64,000 nt of DNA from Mycolicibacterium parafortuitum (GCF_002086815.1 NZ_MVID01000011.1:1-64000), one strand, 5' to 3'; shown: positions 34,101-42,803, numbered from the stretch's first letter. Program-made: numbers and translations. Notes: generated by a model not told the origin, from the sequence alone.

Positions 34101-35747
34101 TCACGACTCCGTCCGCAGAATCAGCACACCGCTCGGGGTCAGGCCGCCGCTGCTGACCACGGCGGTACGGGCGTCTTTGACCTGCCGCTCGCCGGCCTCG
34201 CCGCGCAGTTGCACGACGGCTTCGTGCATCAGCCCCATGCCGTGGGTCCGGCCGTGAGACAGCTGACCGCCGTGGGTGTTCAGCGGGATGACGCCGTCGC
34301 GCGCGATCGCCGCGCCGCCGTCGAGGAAGTCCTTCGCCTCACCGATACCGCAGAAACCCAGAGCCTCCAGCCACGACAGGCAGTTGAAGGTGAACCCGTC
34401 GTAGAGCTCGGCGACGTCGATGTCGTCGGGACGCAGCGACGTTCGCGTCCACAGATGCGCGGCCTGGCCCAGCACCTGCGGCTCGTGGGTCAGCGTGGTC
34501 TGATCCCAGTCGGTGCGCTCGATGATCTGGGTACCGACCGCCTCGAAGTACACCGGCTTCTTCGGTGCGTCGGCGGCGGCGTCGACGGCCGACACCACCA
34601 CCGCGACCGCCCCGTCGCACGGCACGTCGCAGTCGTAGAGCCCGAACGGGCTGGTGATCGGCCGTGCGTTGAGGTAGTCCTCCATCGTCATCGGATCGCG
34701 GTAGATCGCGGTCGGATTCAGTTGGGCGTTGGCCCGCTGGTTCAGCGCGATCCAGCCGAGCGTTTCCTTCGTGGTGCCGTAGCGGTGGAAGTGCCGCTGC
34801 GCGTTGAGGGCCAAGGTGTGTGCCGCCGAGGTCGCGCCGAACGGTGCCTGCCAGCTGTTGACGCGGGCGCCGCCCGGCGGAGAAGCCTTGCCCTCCTTCA
34901 TCAGCTGGTTGAACGTGGCCTCCCACAGCGTGCGGAAGCACAACACGTGGCGCGCCATCCCGGTCGCGACCGCCATCACCGCGGCGATCACCGAACCGCC
35001 GGGCCCGAACGTGTCCATGCCCCCGTTGATCCACGTGGGCCTGATACCCAGCGCGCCTTCCAGCACGGTGCAGCCGCCCTCACCCATCCCCATCGCGTCC
35101 ATCGCGGGATAGGTCGACAGACCGTCGATATCGGCCAGCGTCAGGCCGGCGTCGGCGATCGCCGCCTCACACGCCTCGATCGTCAGGGACAGCGGGGACA
35201 CCATCAGCCGGCGCCCCAGCTTCGAGGCCCCGATGCCGGTGATCGCCGCCGCGTCCTCGAACTTGTCGGTGGTCAGCATCGGCCGGACGAACTTGCCGAA
35301 GTCCTGTGGCGCGATCTCGTCCTCGGGCAGCGGCGCGGTCTCGTGCTCGGCCGTCGGCTTGAACAGCGGCAGCCACACATCGTCGTTCTGCTCGAAGACC
35401 ACCTCTACGACTCGTCCGAGCTCGAGCTCGTCGGGATCACAGTCGATGATGTTGGTGGTCAACCGGACTCGCGGATCTTCTTCGACGGCGACCTGGGCGA
35501 CGACGTACGGCGCGGGCAGACCGGGGATCGAGAACCGCTCGTTGACGGTGAACGCCGACAGCACCGCCCGACCGGACAGCTCTCGCGGGCCCAGGTTGTG
35601 GCCTTGGCAGTAGCGGCACACCGGCTGCGGCGGATGGATCAGCGACTTGCAGTCACCGCACTCCTGGATGCGCAGCACACCGTCGGCGCCGGACGTCCAG
35701 AAGAACTCGTTGTCGAACGTCAACTGCGGCAGTGGAAGCCGGCTCAT
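34101..35747 (-). CDS. DUF35 (Zn-ribbon/OB-fold)-thiolase fusion, lipid-transfer-type
   Basis: A 548-residue two-domain protein. Residues 1-145 form a DUF35 unit: a zinc ribbon with Cys pairs (CGDCK...CRYCQ) and an OB-fold. From about 165 on it is an SCP2/Ltp-type thiolase-fold domain (ITGIGASKLG, later AELYDGFTFN and THGGQLSHGRTHG). In steroid side-chain degradation, Ltp2-type aldolases need a separate DUF35 partner; here both are fused. It may therefore be a retro-aldolase or thiolase. ATG 35747 follows AAAGGA. Confidence 0.88.
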   Translation of the reverse strand: MSRLPLPQLTFDNEFFWTSGADGVLRIQECGDCKSLIHPPQPVCRYCQGHNLGPRELSGRAVLSAFTVNERFSIPGLPAPYVVAQVAVEEDPRVRLTTNIIDCDPDELELGRVVEVVFEQNDDVWLPLFKPTAEHETAPLPEDEIAPQDFGKFVRPMLTTDKFEDAAAITGIGASKLGRRLMVSPLSLTIEACEAAIADAGLTLADIDGLSTYPAMDAMGMGEGGCTVLEGALGIRPTWINGGMDTFGPGGSVIAAVMAVATGMARHVLCFRTLWEATFNQLMKEGKASPPGGARVNSWQAPFGATSAAHTLALNAQRHFHRYGTTKETLGWIALNQRANAQLNPTAIYRDPMTMEDYLNARPITSPFGLYDCDVPCDGAVAVVVSAVDAAADAPKKPVYFEAVGTQIIERTDWDQTTLTHEPQVLGQAAHLWTRTSLRPDDIDVAELYDGFTFNCLSWLEALGFCGIGEAKDFLDGGAAIARDGVIPLNTHGGQLSHGRTHGMGLMHEAVVQLRGEAGERQVKDARTAVVSSGGLTPSGVLILRTES

Positions 35748-35775
35748 CGGGATCCTTTGCTCTTCGCGCAAGCGC

Positions 35776-36081
35776 TCATCGGGTGAAACCCCATTCTGCT
35801 TCGTTGTCTTCGATTTTCAGCTTGTCCAGATCCGGCTCACGCAGCGGCTGGATCGGCGTCTCGTCCGGCCGGCGTTCCCCGATGTTGAGAATCGCGTGCA
35901 CCGGACAGTCCAGCAGCGCACGCTGCACCGCGTCGCGGTCCTTTTCGGGGATGTTGCCGTCGCCGACGAGGACCGCGTAACCCCAGTCGTCGAGCGAGAA
36001 GTACTCCGGTGCGTGCTTGGCGCAGATACCGAAACCGTCACACAGGGTCCGGTCGAGTTTGATCCGCATTCCGTCGCTCAC
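35776..36081 (-). CDS. [3Fe-4S]-type ferredoxin with C-terminal extension
   Basis: A 101-residue ferredoxin with CxxFxxC (CDGFGIC) and distal DCPVHAI, so Phe is at the variable position. After the cluster domain it has a 35-residue charged tail (GERRPDETPIQPLREPDLDK) not seen in the other ferredoxins here. GTG 36081 overlaps the NuoF-like gene stop; the two probably exchange electrons. ATG 36069 is an alternative start. Confidence 0.88.
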   Translation of the reverse strand: MSDGMRIKLDRTLCDGFGICAKHAPEYFSLDDWGYAVLVGDGNIPEKDRDAVQRALLDCPVHAILNIGERRPDETPIQPLREPDLDKLKIEDNEAEWGFTR

Positions 36082-37373
36082 AATGCCTCCACCGCGAACG
36101 GACGCTGGGCGGTGTAGGTGCCCGTGCCTGCGCACGCCGGGCAGTCACCGGCGAGATGCCGGGCCACGTCGTCGGCGAACATCGACAGCATGCTGGCCGC
36201 GATGTTGCAGGCGGCGTCCAGCGTCGCGCACGCGCCGCGCCCGCGAAGGACCTCCGACCACCGCTTCAGCCGCGCGAGGTCGTCGGCGCCGGCAACGCCG
36301 TCACGCAGCGCGCCCGCCGCGGCTGCCATCGCCGCTGTCCCGTTGAAGCACCCGCCGCACTGGCCGGCGTTCTCCCGGCCGTAGTAGTCCAGCACCGCCG
36401 CGGCGACGGCGACCGGGCACTCGTCGGTGAGCACCGACACCGCCCCGCAGCCGAGCCCGCTGCCCAGCGCGCGCAGCGATTCGTGGTCCAGGGACCCCCC
36501 GGCGATCCGCGCGTCCAGCAGGCCGGCGAAGTAGCCGCCCATCAGCGCTCCACGCACCCGCTCGGCGGGGATCCCGTGCAGCGCAAGCACATCAGCTGCA
36601 GACACCCCGAACGGTAACTCGTAGAGACCGGGCCCCCGACCGCCGCCGGTCAGCGTGGCGAGGAAGGTCCCGGGCGACCCGGCGGTGCCGAGGCTGCGGT
36701 ACTCGACCGCGCCGTGGCGCTGCACGAACGGCAGATTGGCCAGGGTCTCGACGTTGCACACGGCGGTCGGAAGGCCGCCGACACCCTCCTCGAACGGCCG
36801 GGGCGGCTTGTCGGTGGGCTTCGCCGGTCCGCCGTTGATCGACCGCACCGCCGCGGTCTCCTCGCCGGCGACATAGCTCGGCTCGACGACGTGCACGCTG
36901 ACGGTGACACCGTCGAGCGCCTCGGGGGTCACCTCGTCCAGCGCGCCGCGCACCACCGCCGCGGACCGCGGGTCCGAGACGTACACGTGCGCGTGGCGTG
37001 CGCCGATGATGCGCGCCGCCAGCCGCACGCCGTCGAGCACCAGATGCGGACGGTGGCGCAGCAGCCAGCGGTCCTTGACCGAGGCCGGCTCGCCCTCTTC
37101 GCCGTTGGCCACCAGCACGGTGTCCAGCCCGCGCGCCGACGCGCGGTGCACCGTCGTCAGCTTCACCGCCGTCGGGAACGCCGCGCCGCCGCGCCCCTGC
37201 ACCCCGGCACGGCCGATCTCGCCGAGAAGCGCCTCCGCGTCGTCGAGGGCGAGATAGCCACCCGCAGCCCGGTACTCGTCGACCGACTCGGTGCCCGGGG
37301 TGGTGCGGAGCAGCCGGGCGGTCAGGCCCGGCCACACGGCCACGGTCAGTTCGGTGTTCATCGCCGTGTTCAT
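36078..37373 (-). CDS. NuoF-like NADH-binding flavoprotein
   Basis: A 431-residue protein like the 51-kDa/NuoF subunit of complex I and of NAD-dependent formate dehydrogenases. FMN/NAD motifs GRGGAAFPTAVK, GEEGEPASVKDR and YVAGEETA are present. The 4Fe-4S segment reads ENAGQCGGC, so the first Cys of the usual SCGxCxxC is Ala; the fourth (GACATLDAA) remains. It stands alone without other complex I genes and is coupled to a ferredoxin, suggesting an NADH:ferredoxin reductase for the P450s. It is the first gene of the operon. Confidence 0.85.
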   Translation of the reverse strand: MNTAMNTELTVAVWPGLTARLLRTTPGTESVDEYRAAGGYLALDDAEALLGEIGRAGVQGRGGAAFPTAVKLTTVHRASARGLDTVLVANGEEGEPASVKDRWLLRHRPHLVLDGVRLAARIIGARHAHVYVSDPRSAAVVRGALDEVTPEALDGVTVSVHVVEPSYVAGEETAAVRSINGGPAKPTDKPPRPFEEGVGGLPTAVCNVETLANLPFVQRHGAVEYRSLGTAGSPGTFLATLTGGGRGPGLYELPFGVSAADVLALHGIPAERVRGALMGGYFAGLLDARIAGGSLDHESLRALGSGLGCGAVSVLTDECPVAVAAAVLDYYGRENAGQCGGCFNGTAAMAAAAGALRDGVAGADDLARLKRWSEVLRGRGACATLDAACNIAASMLSMFADDVARHLAGDCPACAGTGTYTAQRPFAVEAL

Positions 37374-37393
37374 CGGCGGCTACCCTTCCGTGC

Positions 37394-37870
37394 ATGCGGA
37401 CAGCGGTGGTGCGTATCGGTGTCGACCTGAGCGGCGAGCTGAGCGCCGAACAGCTCGCGGCCGGCATGGCCGAGCTGGCGCGGCTGGTGACCGAGGTGGG
37501 CGCCGAACTGATCGACAACAACCTGGCGGTCCTGCCGCCGAAGCGCCGCGAAGTCGAGATCCTGATGCGGGGCACCGACGCCGCGGCGTTGCAGGCCGAG
37601 GCAGCGGGCATGTGCGCCAAAGCGTTTCCGACCGAACCCGTGATCGGGGTGCTGACATTCGTCAGCCATGGGACCGACGACGACGCGCACGGTGTGCTCG
37701 CCGGATTCGGCGTGTCCGGCGTGATCGACCGGCGCGCCGGCGACGACGGCTGGGACATCATCACGGTGACACTGCGCAAGGCGGACCTTGCGCGCATCCC
37801 CGAGAGCCGGATCCACACCGCGCTGGAAGCCTCGACCAACTGCGAGGTGCACATCGTCCTGACGGACTGA
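37394..37870 (+). CDS. Protein of unknown function
   Basis: A 158-residue soluble protein beginning MRTAVVRIGVDLSGELS. It has an alternating beta/alpha pattern (VEILMRG, VIGVLTFVSHGTDDDAHGV, WDIITVTLRKADL) but no motif I recognise. It is divergent from the NuoF-like gene with only 20 bases between starts; a -10-like TACCCT (37381-37386) lies 7 bases before the ATG, so the mRNA may be leaderless. It converges on a hydrolase gene. Confidence 0.7.
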   Translation: MRTAVVRIGVDLSGELSAEQLAAGMAELARLVTEVGAELIDNNLAVLPPKRREVEILMRGTDAAALQAEAAGMCAKAFPTEPVIGVLTFVSHGTDDDAHGVLAGFGVSGVIDRRAGDDGWDIITVTLRKADLARIPESRIHTALEASTNCEVHIVLTD

Positions 37871-37893
37871 CCCGACGGAATCGGACGTGGCCA

Positions 37894-38862
37894 TCACTTG
37901 CCCAGGAAATCCAGGATGGCCGGGGCGGCCTGCACCCACGTGTCGAACAGGCAGAACGTCTTGCCGCCACTCTGGGCGAACTTCTCGCCCGCGCGTTCCC
38001 AGGCGTCCTCAGGCCACGGCGGGTCGATCAGCGTGGAACCCTTGATCAGGCAGTGCACCTCCAGCGAGGTCCGCTTCGGGTGATCCCAGTCGTTCTCGCC
38101 GCCCCGGATGATCAAGGTGGGCACAGTGATGTTGTCGAACATCTCGTCGGGCACACCAGGAATCGTCTGGCCCGGCTTGGGCACGAACGCGTTGAGCCAG
38201 CGCAGCATCACCTTGAGGAACTCGTCGGCGTCGAGGTCGAGAAGGCGCTGGCGGTTGGCCGGGTTCTGCTCGATGCGCTCACGCCATTCCGGCACACTCA
38301 GCAGGCCCTCGATGCCGAGGCCGCGGACCGCGAGGATGCTCGGGGTCACATAGTGGCCACCGAGCACGAAGGATCCGTAGACACCGCCGACGATGTTCCA
38401 CACCACCAGTTTTCGGACGATCTCGGGGTAGAGCATCGTGGTGAGCATCGAGTCCCGGGCACCGCCGGAGCCGCCGAGGATGATGCACGGGCCCTCGCCG
38501 AGGGCGGTCACCAGCTTGTAGAGCGTCTCGGCGCGCATGTGCGATTCGCTCTGCCCGTAGAACTGGACATCGGATTTGCCGCAATTGGGCCGATCCCACA
38601 GCAGCACCCGGTAGCCGCCCTCGACCAGTGCCTCGGCGAGCGGGCGCAGCCCGGGGATGTCCTTGCTGAACCGGCCGCCTGGCGTCAGCGCGATCAAGTC
38701 GCCGGTCTCACCGAGGATCTCGTAGACGACGTTGCCGCCGTTGATCGCCATGGTCTGTTCGCCGGCCGTCAGCGCGGGTCCCTCGCTCACAAGTTCGCTC
38801 CGGGCTGATGATTCGCTCACAAGTTCGCTCCCGGCCGATGATTCGCTCACAAGTTCACTCAT
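37894..38862 (-). CDS. Alpha/beta hydrolase with repeat-derived N-terminus
   Basis: A 322-residue alpha/beta hydrolase if started at ATG 38862, which overlaps the Rieske ferredoxin stop. The core has LTPGGRF, WDRPNCGKSD, ILGGSGGARD (nucleophile Ser in GGSGG) and IRGGENDWDHP. The catalytic His is not obvious. The first 30 residues are three copies of SELVSES(S)A from a 30-bp tandem repeat and are probably not part of the fold; internal GTG codons in each repeat or the ATG of MAINGGN could also initiate. Last gene of the amidohydrolase operon. Confidence 0.85.
   Translation of the reverse strand: MSELVSESSAGSELVSESSARSELVSEGPALTAGEQTMAINGGNVVYEILGETGDLIALTPGGRFSKDIPGLRPLAEALVEGGYRVLLWDRPNCGKSDVQFYGQSESHMRAETLYKLVTALGEGPCIILGGSGGARDSMLTTMLYPEIVRKLVVWNIVGGVYGSFVLGGHYVTPSILAVRGLGIEGLLSVPEWRERIEQNPANRQRLLDLDADEFLKVMLRWLNAFVPKPGQTIPGVPDEMFDNITVPTLIIRGGENDWDHPKRTSLEVHCLIKGSTLIDPPWPEDAWERAGEKFAQSGGKTFCLFDTWVQAAPAILDFLGK
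38783..38861 (-). repeat. 30-bp tandem repeat at hydrolase start
   Basis: Units 38783-38812 and 38813-38842 plus a partial third copy up to the ATG/stop overlap at 38859-38862. The unit length is a multiple of three, so the copies extend the hydrolase N-terminus in frame. Each unit carries a GTGAGCGA segment that could start translation. Confidence 0.8.
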
Positions 38863-39248
38863 GCCTGCACCAGGACTTCCTTACCGACCACCCGCACCGG
38901 GTAGGTGCGGATGCTCCATTCCGGTTTCACCGCGGTGGTGCCCGTCGCCAACTCGAATCCCCACTGGTGCCACGGGCAGAAGATGTATTCCTGGTCGCGG
39001 ACCATCACCGCGTCACCAGGGACGGTCTCGTCGACGATGTTGCGGCCCCGGGCCCGGCCGGAGCACAGCGGACCACCCTCGTGCGGGCAGTAGTTCGCGA
39101 TCGCGTAGTACGTGCCGTTGACGTTGTACACCCCGACACCGTGGCGGCCGATGGGAACGAGTTTGTGTGTCCCAGGCGGGATCTCATCGACAGTGGCGAC
39201 GACGTGTTCCCGCCCCTGGGCCAACCGGGGCGTCTTCTCTTTGTCCAT
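38859..39248 (-). CDS. Rieske-type [2Fe-2S] ferredoxin
   Basis: A 129-residue Rieske ferredoxin with ligands in YCPHEGG and FCPWHQWGF. It has no catalytic iron domain, so it is an electron carrier or a small regulatory Rieske protein. It overlaps the hydrolase gene by ATGA and lies 3 bases after an amidohydrolase gene. It could pass electrons to the Rieske oxygenases upstream in the window or to an enzyme outside it. Confidence 0.9.
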   Translation of the reverse strand: MDKEKTPRLAQGREHVVATVDEIPPGTHKLVPIGRHGVGVYNVNGTYYAIANYCPHEGGPLCSGRARGRNIVDETVPGDAVMVRDQEYIFCPWHQWGFELATGTTAVKPEWSIRTYPVRVVGKEVLVQA

Positions 39249-39251
39249 GTG

Positions 39252-40394
39252 TCAGAAAACCCGTACCTGACCTTCGAGCGCGGGCACGGTGTCCGGCAGC
39301 TTGTAGGTCTCGATACCGTTGCGGAACATCACCGCTTCGCGGGCGTGTTCGGGAAGGTGCTTGACCAGCCAGCGCGGGTCGTCGAACGTCCAGTGTGGGT
39401 AGTCGCTGGAGAACAGCAGGATCTTCTCGCACTCCATCCACTCGAACGCGCGCGACAGCTCGGTCTTGTCCTCGGGATAGTCCAGCGGTTGCGTCGTGAA
39501 CTTGATGTGGTCCTTGACGTACTCGCTGGGCTTGCGCTTGATGTCCACCCACGACTTGCGTGCCTCGTAGAGCGCGTCCATCCGCCACATCAGCGGCAGG
39601 ATCCAGGTGAACGCGTGCTCGACGAACACGATCCGCAGGTTCGGGTGCCGGTCGAAGGTGCCGTCGAAGATCAGGCTCATCACCTGGTTCGCCGCGAGCA
39701 GCGAGTAGGTCACCATGAAGTCGTGGTTGTAGCTGGGCAATCCGACCGGCGGCATCGGCAGCTCGTCGTAATGGCTGCGGGACAGATGGCAGCTGACGGG
39801 GATGTCGTGTTTGGCCGCCGTCGCCCAGATCGGGTCGTACTTCGGGTTCCCCCACGACGGGCGGGGTTCGGCCTTGATCAGGATCTGTGCCATGTACGGG
39901 TGGCCGACCCAGCGCTCTATCTCGGCGACGCTGGCCTCGGGTTCCTCGATGGCCAGGCAGATCGACCCTCGCCAGCGCTCATGCCAGTTGTTGTGGCTGT
40001 CGAGCCAGTGGTTGGCCTGCCAGTCGTTGAGTGCGTACGACATCGCGTGCTGCGCTTCGGGGATACGGGCCGGGTACGCGGCGGGTTCCAGGATCGCGAT
40101 GTCGGCGCCGGCCTCCATGATGAGCTGCTTGAACGCCAGATCCGGGTCGCTGCAGGCGAACTCGCCGTCGGGCGGGAACGCGTCCACCCGCATCGCGTAC
40201 GAGTGCGCGTAATCGGGTGCGTCGTAGTAGATCTGCTCGCCGATTTTGCGGGTCAGGAAGTACTTGCTGCGCCACGGTTCCGGGATGTATGGGGTGAGTT
40301 CACCGCGGCGGGGCGCGGGGTGCACGTCGGAGTCCACGCACCGCACCGCGATGCGTTCGGTGGCGGGTACCCGTGGATTGGCGGTAACGGTCAT
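39252..40394 (-). CDS. Amidohydrolase-2 family protein (decarboxylase/hydrolase-like)
   Basis: A 380-residue TIM-barrel protein of the ACMSD/amidohydrolase-2 group. The N-terminal site reads CVDSDVHPAP, the middle His is in VSCHLSRSH and IVFVEHAF, and the C-terminal site LLFSSDYPHW keeps the Asp. Family members decarboxylate or hydrolyse aromatic and pyrone carboxylates. ATG 40394 has AGGAGG upstream. It is a paralogue of the gene at 40416 and in the same operon. Confidence 0.87.
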   Translation of the reverse strand: MTVTANPRVPATERIAVRCVDSDVHPAPRRGELTPYIPEPWRSKYFLTRKIGEQIYYDAPDYAHSYAMRVDAFPPDGEFACSDPDLAFKQLIMEAGADIAILEPAAYPARIPEAQHAMSYALNDWQANHWLDSHNNWHERWRGSICLAIEEPEASVAEIERWVGHPYMAQILIKAEPRPSWGNPKYDPIWATAAKHDIPVSCHLSRSHYDELPMPPVGLPSYNHDFMVTYSLLAANQVMSLIFDGTFDRHPNLRIVFVEHAFTWILPLMWRMDALYEARKSWVDIKRKPSEYVKDHIKFTTQPLDYPEDKTELSRAFEWMECEKILLFSSDYPHWTFDDPRWLVKHLPEHAREAVMFRNGIETYKLPDTVPALEGQVRVF

Positions 40395-40415
40395 GGTCGT
40401 GCCTCCTCGCTCCCT

Positions 40416-41558
40416 CTACTGTGCCGTAGCCGCGGATGACACGGACGGACTTGCGCCAACTTCGAGGCCGTACAACTGCGCGGCGTTGCGCCAGCACAAC
40501 TTGTCGCGCTGCTCGGCGCTGTATGAGGTCGGCACCGACAGTTCGTTGAGTTGCCAGTGCGGATAGCTCGACCCGTACATCACCATGTCGTCCTTGCCGG
40601 TGAAGCCGGCCCATTCGCCGGCGAAGTCGACGTCGCCGGGGCCGTCCAGGCTGCCCTGGATGAAGTAGACGTGGCCGGGCAGGTAGTCGCTGGGCATCCT
40701 GGGTGCCCACGGAGTCTGCTCCAGATGTGGCCTGCCGAAGCAGTCCATCCGCCAGATGAACGGGGTCAGCATGTCCGCGGCACCGTCGGCCCAGACGAAC
40801 TTCAGGTCGGGCATTCTTTCGAATACCCCCTCGGCGATCATGTTCATCAGGTGGTACAGGAAGTTCAGCGCGGTGAACCCGACGAACTGTTCGTAGGTGC
40901 GGGTCAGGCCGTTGGGGGTCGGGGGCAGCATGACCCCCGAGCCGACCTCGAAATGCACCGCGACGGGCCAGCCGGCGTCGACCGCGGCTTCCCACAACGG
41001 CCAGAACTGGGGCTTGCCGTACAGGTCGCGCGACTGGAGCGGGATGCCCAACTGTGCGATGCGTGGATGGTCGCGGTACTTGTCGATTTCACGCAAGGCG
41101 CCCGCGATGTCGTCAGGGTTGACGCGCAGTGTGCCCCGGAACTTGTCCCCGAACTCCGGATGGTCCAGCCAGCGCGTCACCATCATCTCGTTGTGCGCCG
41201 ACGCGATCGCGGTGCCGAGGTGCCGATCGGGCATGATGCCCCGCGTCATCGGGTGCAGGATCGCGATGTCGACGCCGCGGTCGGTGAACAGATGCTTGGC
41301 CACCAGCGCCGGGTCGGATCCGGGATACTGCCCGTCCGGGCCCTCGGTGCGGTCGGCGTATTCGCCGCCGGGGGCGCCGTACCAGTCCATCTCGTAGTCC
41401 GGGAATCCGCGGCTTCGGAACGGCTCGCGCAGGAAATTCTTCCGCAGGTCCTGGTTGGACTGACAGAAGATGTGCACGCTGGCATCGATGACCGGCACGC
41501 TGACCGGCGCTTGCGCCGAGGCGGCCGGCCCACCCGTCCCGTCGGTGAATTCCTTCAC
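40416..41558 (-). CDS. Amidohydrolase-2 family protein with degenerate metal site
   Basis: A 380-residue paralogue of the protein at 39252. The N-terminal site reads IDASVHIF and the C-terminal site MYGSSYPHW, so Asp residues kept in the partner (SDVH, SSDYPH) are replaced by Ser. Middle elements AVHFEVGSG and FVWADGAA also differ. It may be a non-catalytic partner or have different chemistry. GTG 41558 is the first codon; a promoter lies 54-81 bases upstream. Confidence 0.85.
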   Translation of the reverse strand: MKEFTDGTGGPAASAQAPVSVPVIDASVHIFCQSNQDLRKNFLREPFRSRGFPDYEMDWYGAPGGEYADRTEGPDGQYPGSDPALVAKHLFTDRGVDIAILHPMTRGIMPDRHLGTAIASAHNEMMVTRWLDHPEFGDKFRGTLRVNPDDIAGALREIDKYRDHPRIAQLGIPLQSRDLYGKPQFWPLWEAAVDAGWPVAVHFEVGSGVMLPPTPNGLTRTYEQFVGFTALNFLYHLMNMIAEGVFERMPDLKFVWADGAADMLTPFIWRMDCFGRPHLEQTPWAPRMPSDYLPGHVYFIQGSLDGPGDVDFAGEWAGFTGKDDMVMYGSSYPHWQLNELSVPTSYSAEQRDKLCWRNAAQLYGLEVGASPSVSSAATAQ

Positions 41559-41611
41559 GCAGCTTGGTCCTTTACTCTCGCGCGGCCGGACACACGACCG
41601 TCGACAGTCTC

Positions 41612-41652
41612 AGTGTAGATCGTTGTTCTTCTTTATCAAGAATTCTGTTCTC
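41612..41652 (-). promoter_or_regulatory. Promoter of the amidohydrolase operon with adjacent half-strength operator
   Basis: On the minus strand TTGATA (41639-41634) and TACACT (41617-41612) are 16 bases apart. AAGAA-N5-TTCTC (41638-41652), one base from the GAGAA-N5-TTCTC pattern, overlaps the -35. A second, perfect copy of the pattern at 41760-41778 serves the divergent gene. Confidence 0.55.
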
Positions 41653-41759
41653 CAGCAGGGTGCTTAACATCAACGCAGGTAGAGCGGCCTGCTGGACGGC
41701 TGCACAGCAGATTGTCGACGAAAACGTCTACGCGTTTGGTGAGAACGCCGACACCAGAT

Positions 41760-41778
41760 GCGAGAATGATATTCTCGC
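41760..41778. promoter_or_regulatory. Perfect GCGAGAAT-N3-ATTCTCGC operator
   Basis: GCGAGAATGATATTCTCGC has perfect 8-bp arms and lies 30 bases before the GTG start of the acyl-CoA dehydrogenase gene. It is the best copy of the GAGAA-N5-TTCTC motif also found at 26156 and 52378. Confidence 0.7.
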
Positions 41779-41807
41779 GGCACGGCGGTCACCAGGAGGA
41801 GTACGAC

Positions 41808-42803
41808 GTGTTACTCGAGTTCGATGATGATCAGCGGTTGTGGCAGGAGACCGTGCGCGACGCGGTGTCCAAGCAGTGTCCGGCGTCGCTGATCCGGGAT
41901 ATCGCCGAGAACGGCGTCGACCCGACCCCGCTGTGGAACAGCTATCTCGACGCCGGATGGACCGAGCTGACCGATCCGGAGAATGCCGTCGAGCTCGCGA
42001 TCGTGCTCGAAGAGTTGGGGCGCGCGACCGACCCGACGCCGTTCCTGGCGACATTGAGTCAGTTCGCTCCGCTGGTCGGAGACCGGTTCGACTCCAACGG
42101 CTCCGGCGCCGCCGTGTACTCCGGGGTGTCGGCGATCCGCGACGCGCAGGGTTGGGTACTCACCGGCACCGACCGTTTCGTCCTCGACGGCGACCGCGCC
42201 GAGCGCTTCGCGGTGGTGACCCCGGCGGGAGTCTTCGTCGTAGGGCCGTCCGACGTCGTCACCCGCCGTGTCGACATATTCGACCCCGTGTTGCACGTCG
42301 CGGAGGTGTCGTTCCCCGGCGTCCACGTCGCCGAATCCGACCGACTGCCCGTCGACACCGAGCGCGCCCACCACGTCGCGCTGATGGGTATGGCGATCAC
42401 GATGGTGGGTGCCTGCCAGCGCATCCTGGACCTGGTGCTCGAACACGCCAAGAGCCGCCAGCAGTTCGGCGTAGCGATCGGCACGTTCCAGGCCGTGCAG
42501 CACAAGGCCACCGACATGTTCGTCGCGATCGAGCGGGCCAGGGCGTTGTCCTACTTTGCGGCGCTGACCATCGCCGCCGACGATCCGCGCCGCCGGCTTG
42601 CCGCCGCGATGGCGAAGGCGTCGGCGGGGGAGTGCCAGTCGCTGGTGTTCAAGCACGGCATTCAGCTTTTCGGGGCGATGGGCTTCACCTGGGAGAACGA
42701 TGTGCAGTTCGCGTTGAAGCGGGCCAAAGCCGGCGAGCTGCTGCTCGGCGGGGCGGCCGAGCATCGGGCGATGATCGCGGAGGAATACGGGAGGGACATC
42801 TGA
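41808..42803 (+). CDS. Acyl-CoA dehydrogenase, short subunit of a paired enzyme
   Basis: A 331-residue acyl-CoA dehydrogenase homologue, shorter than usual; it keeps the C-terminal helical domain (ILDLVLEHAKSRQQFG, GIQLFGAMGFTWENDVQ). The beta domain (ALTGTDRFVLDG-like) is reduced and the EGTSQI region reads LLGGAAEH. GTG 41808 follows AGGAGGA by 7 bases. Its stop overlaps the start of a full-length dehydrogenase gene. This short/long pairing matches the alpha2beta2 steroid-type dehydrogenases such as FadE28-FadE29, which act on bulky acyl-CoAs. Confidence 0.88.
   Translation: MLLEFDDDQRLWQETVRDAVSKQCPASLIRDIAENGVDPTPLWNSYLDAGWTELTDPENAVELAIVLEELGRATDPTPFLATLSQFAPLVGDRFDSNGSGAAVYSGVSAIRDAQGWVLTGTDRFVLDGDRAERFAVVTPAGVFVVGPSDVVTRRVDIFDPVLHVAEVSFPGVHVAESDRLPVDTERAHHVALMGMAITMVGACQRILDLVLEHAKSRQQFGVAIGTFQAVQHKATDMFVAIERARALSYFAALTIAADDPRRRLAAAMAKASAGECQSLVFKHGIQLFGAMGFTWENDVQFALKRAKAGELLLGGAAEHRAMIAEEYGRDI

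Noticed and set aside
38859..39248. Rieske ferredoxin considered a truncated oxygenase
   Set aside because: Its length and complete fold fit a stand-alone Rieske ferredoxin, and no catalytic-domain remnants follow.
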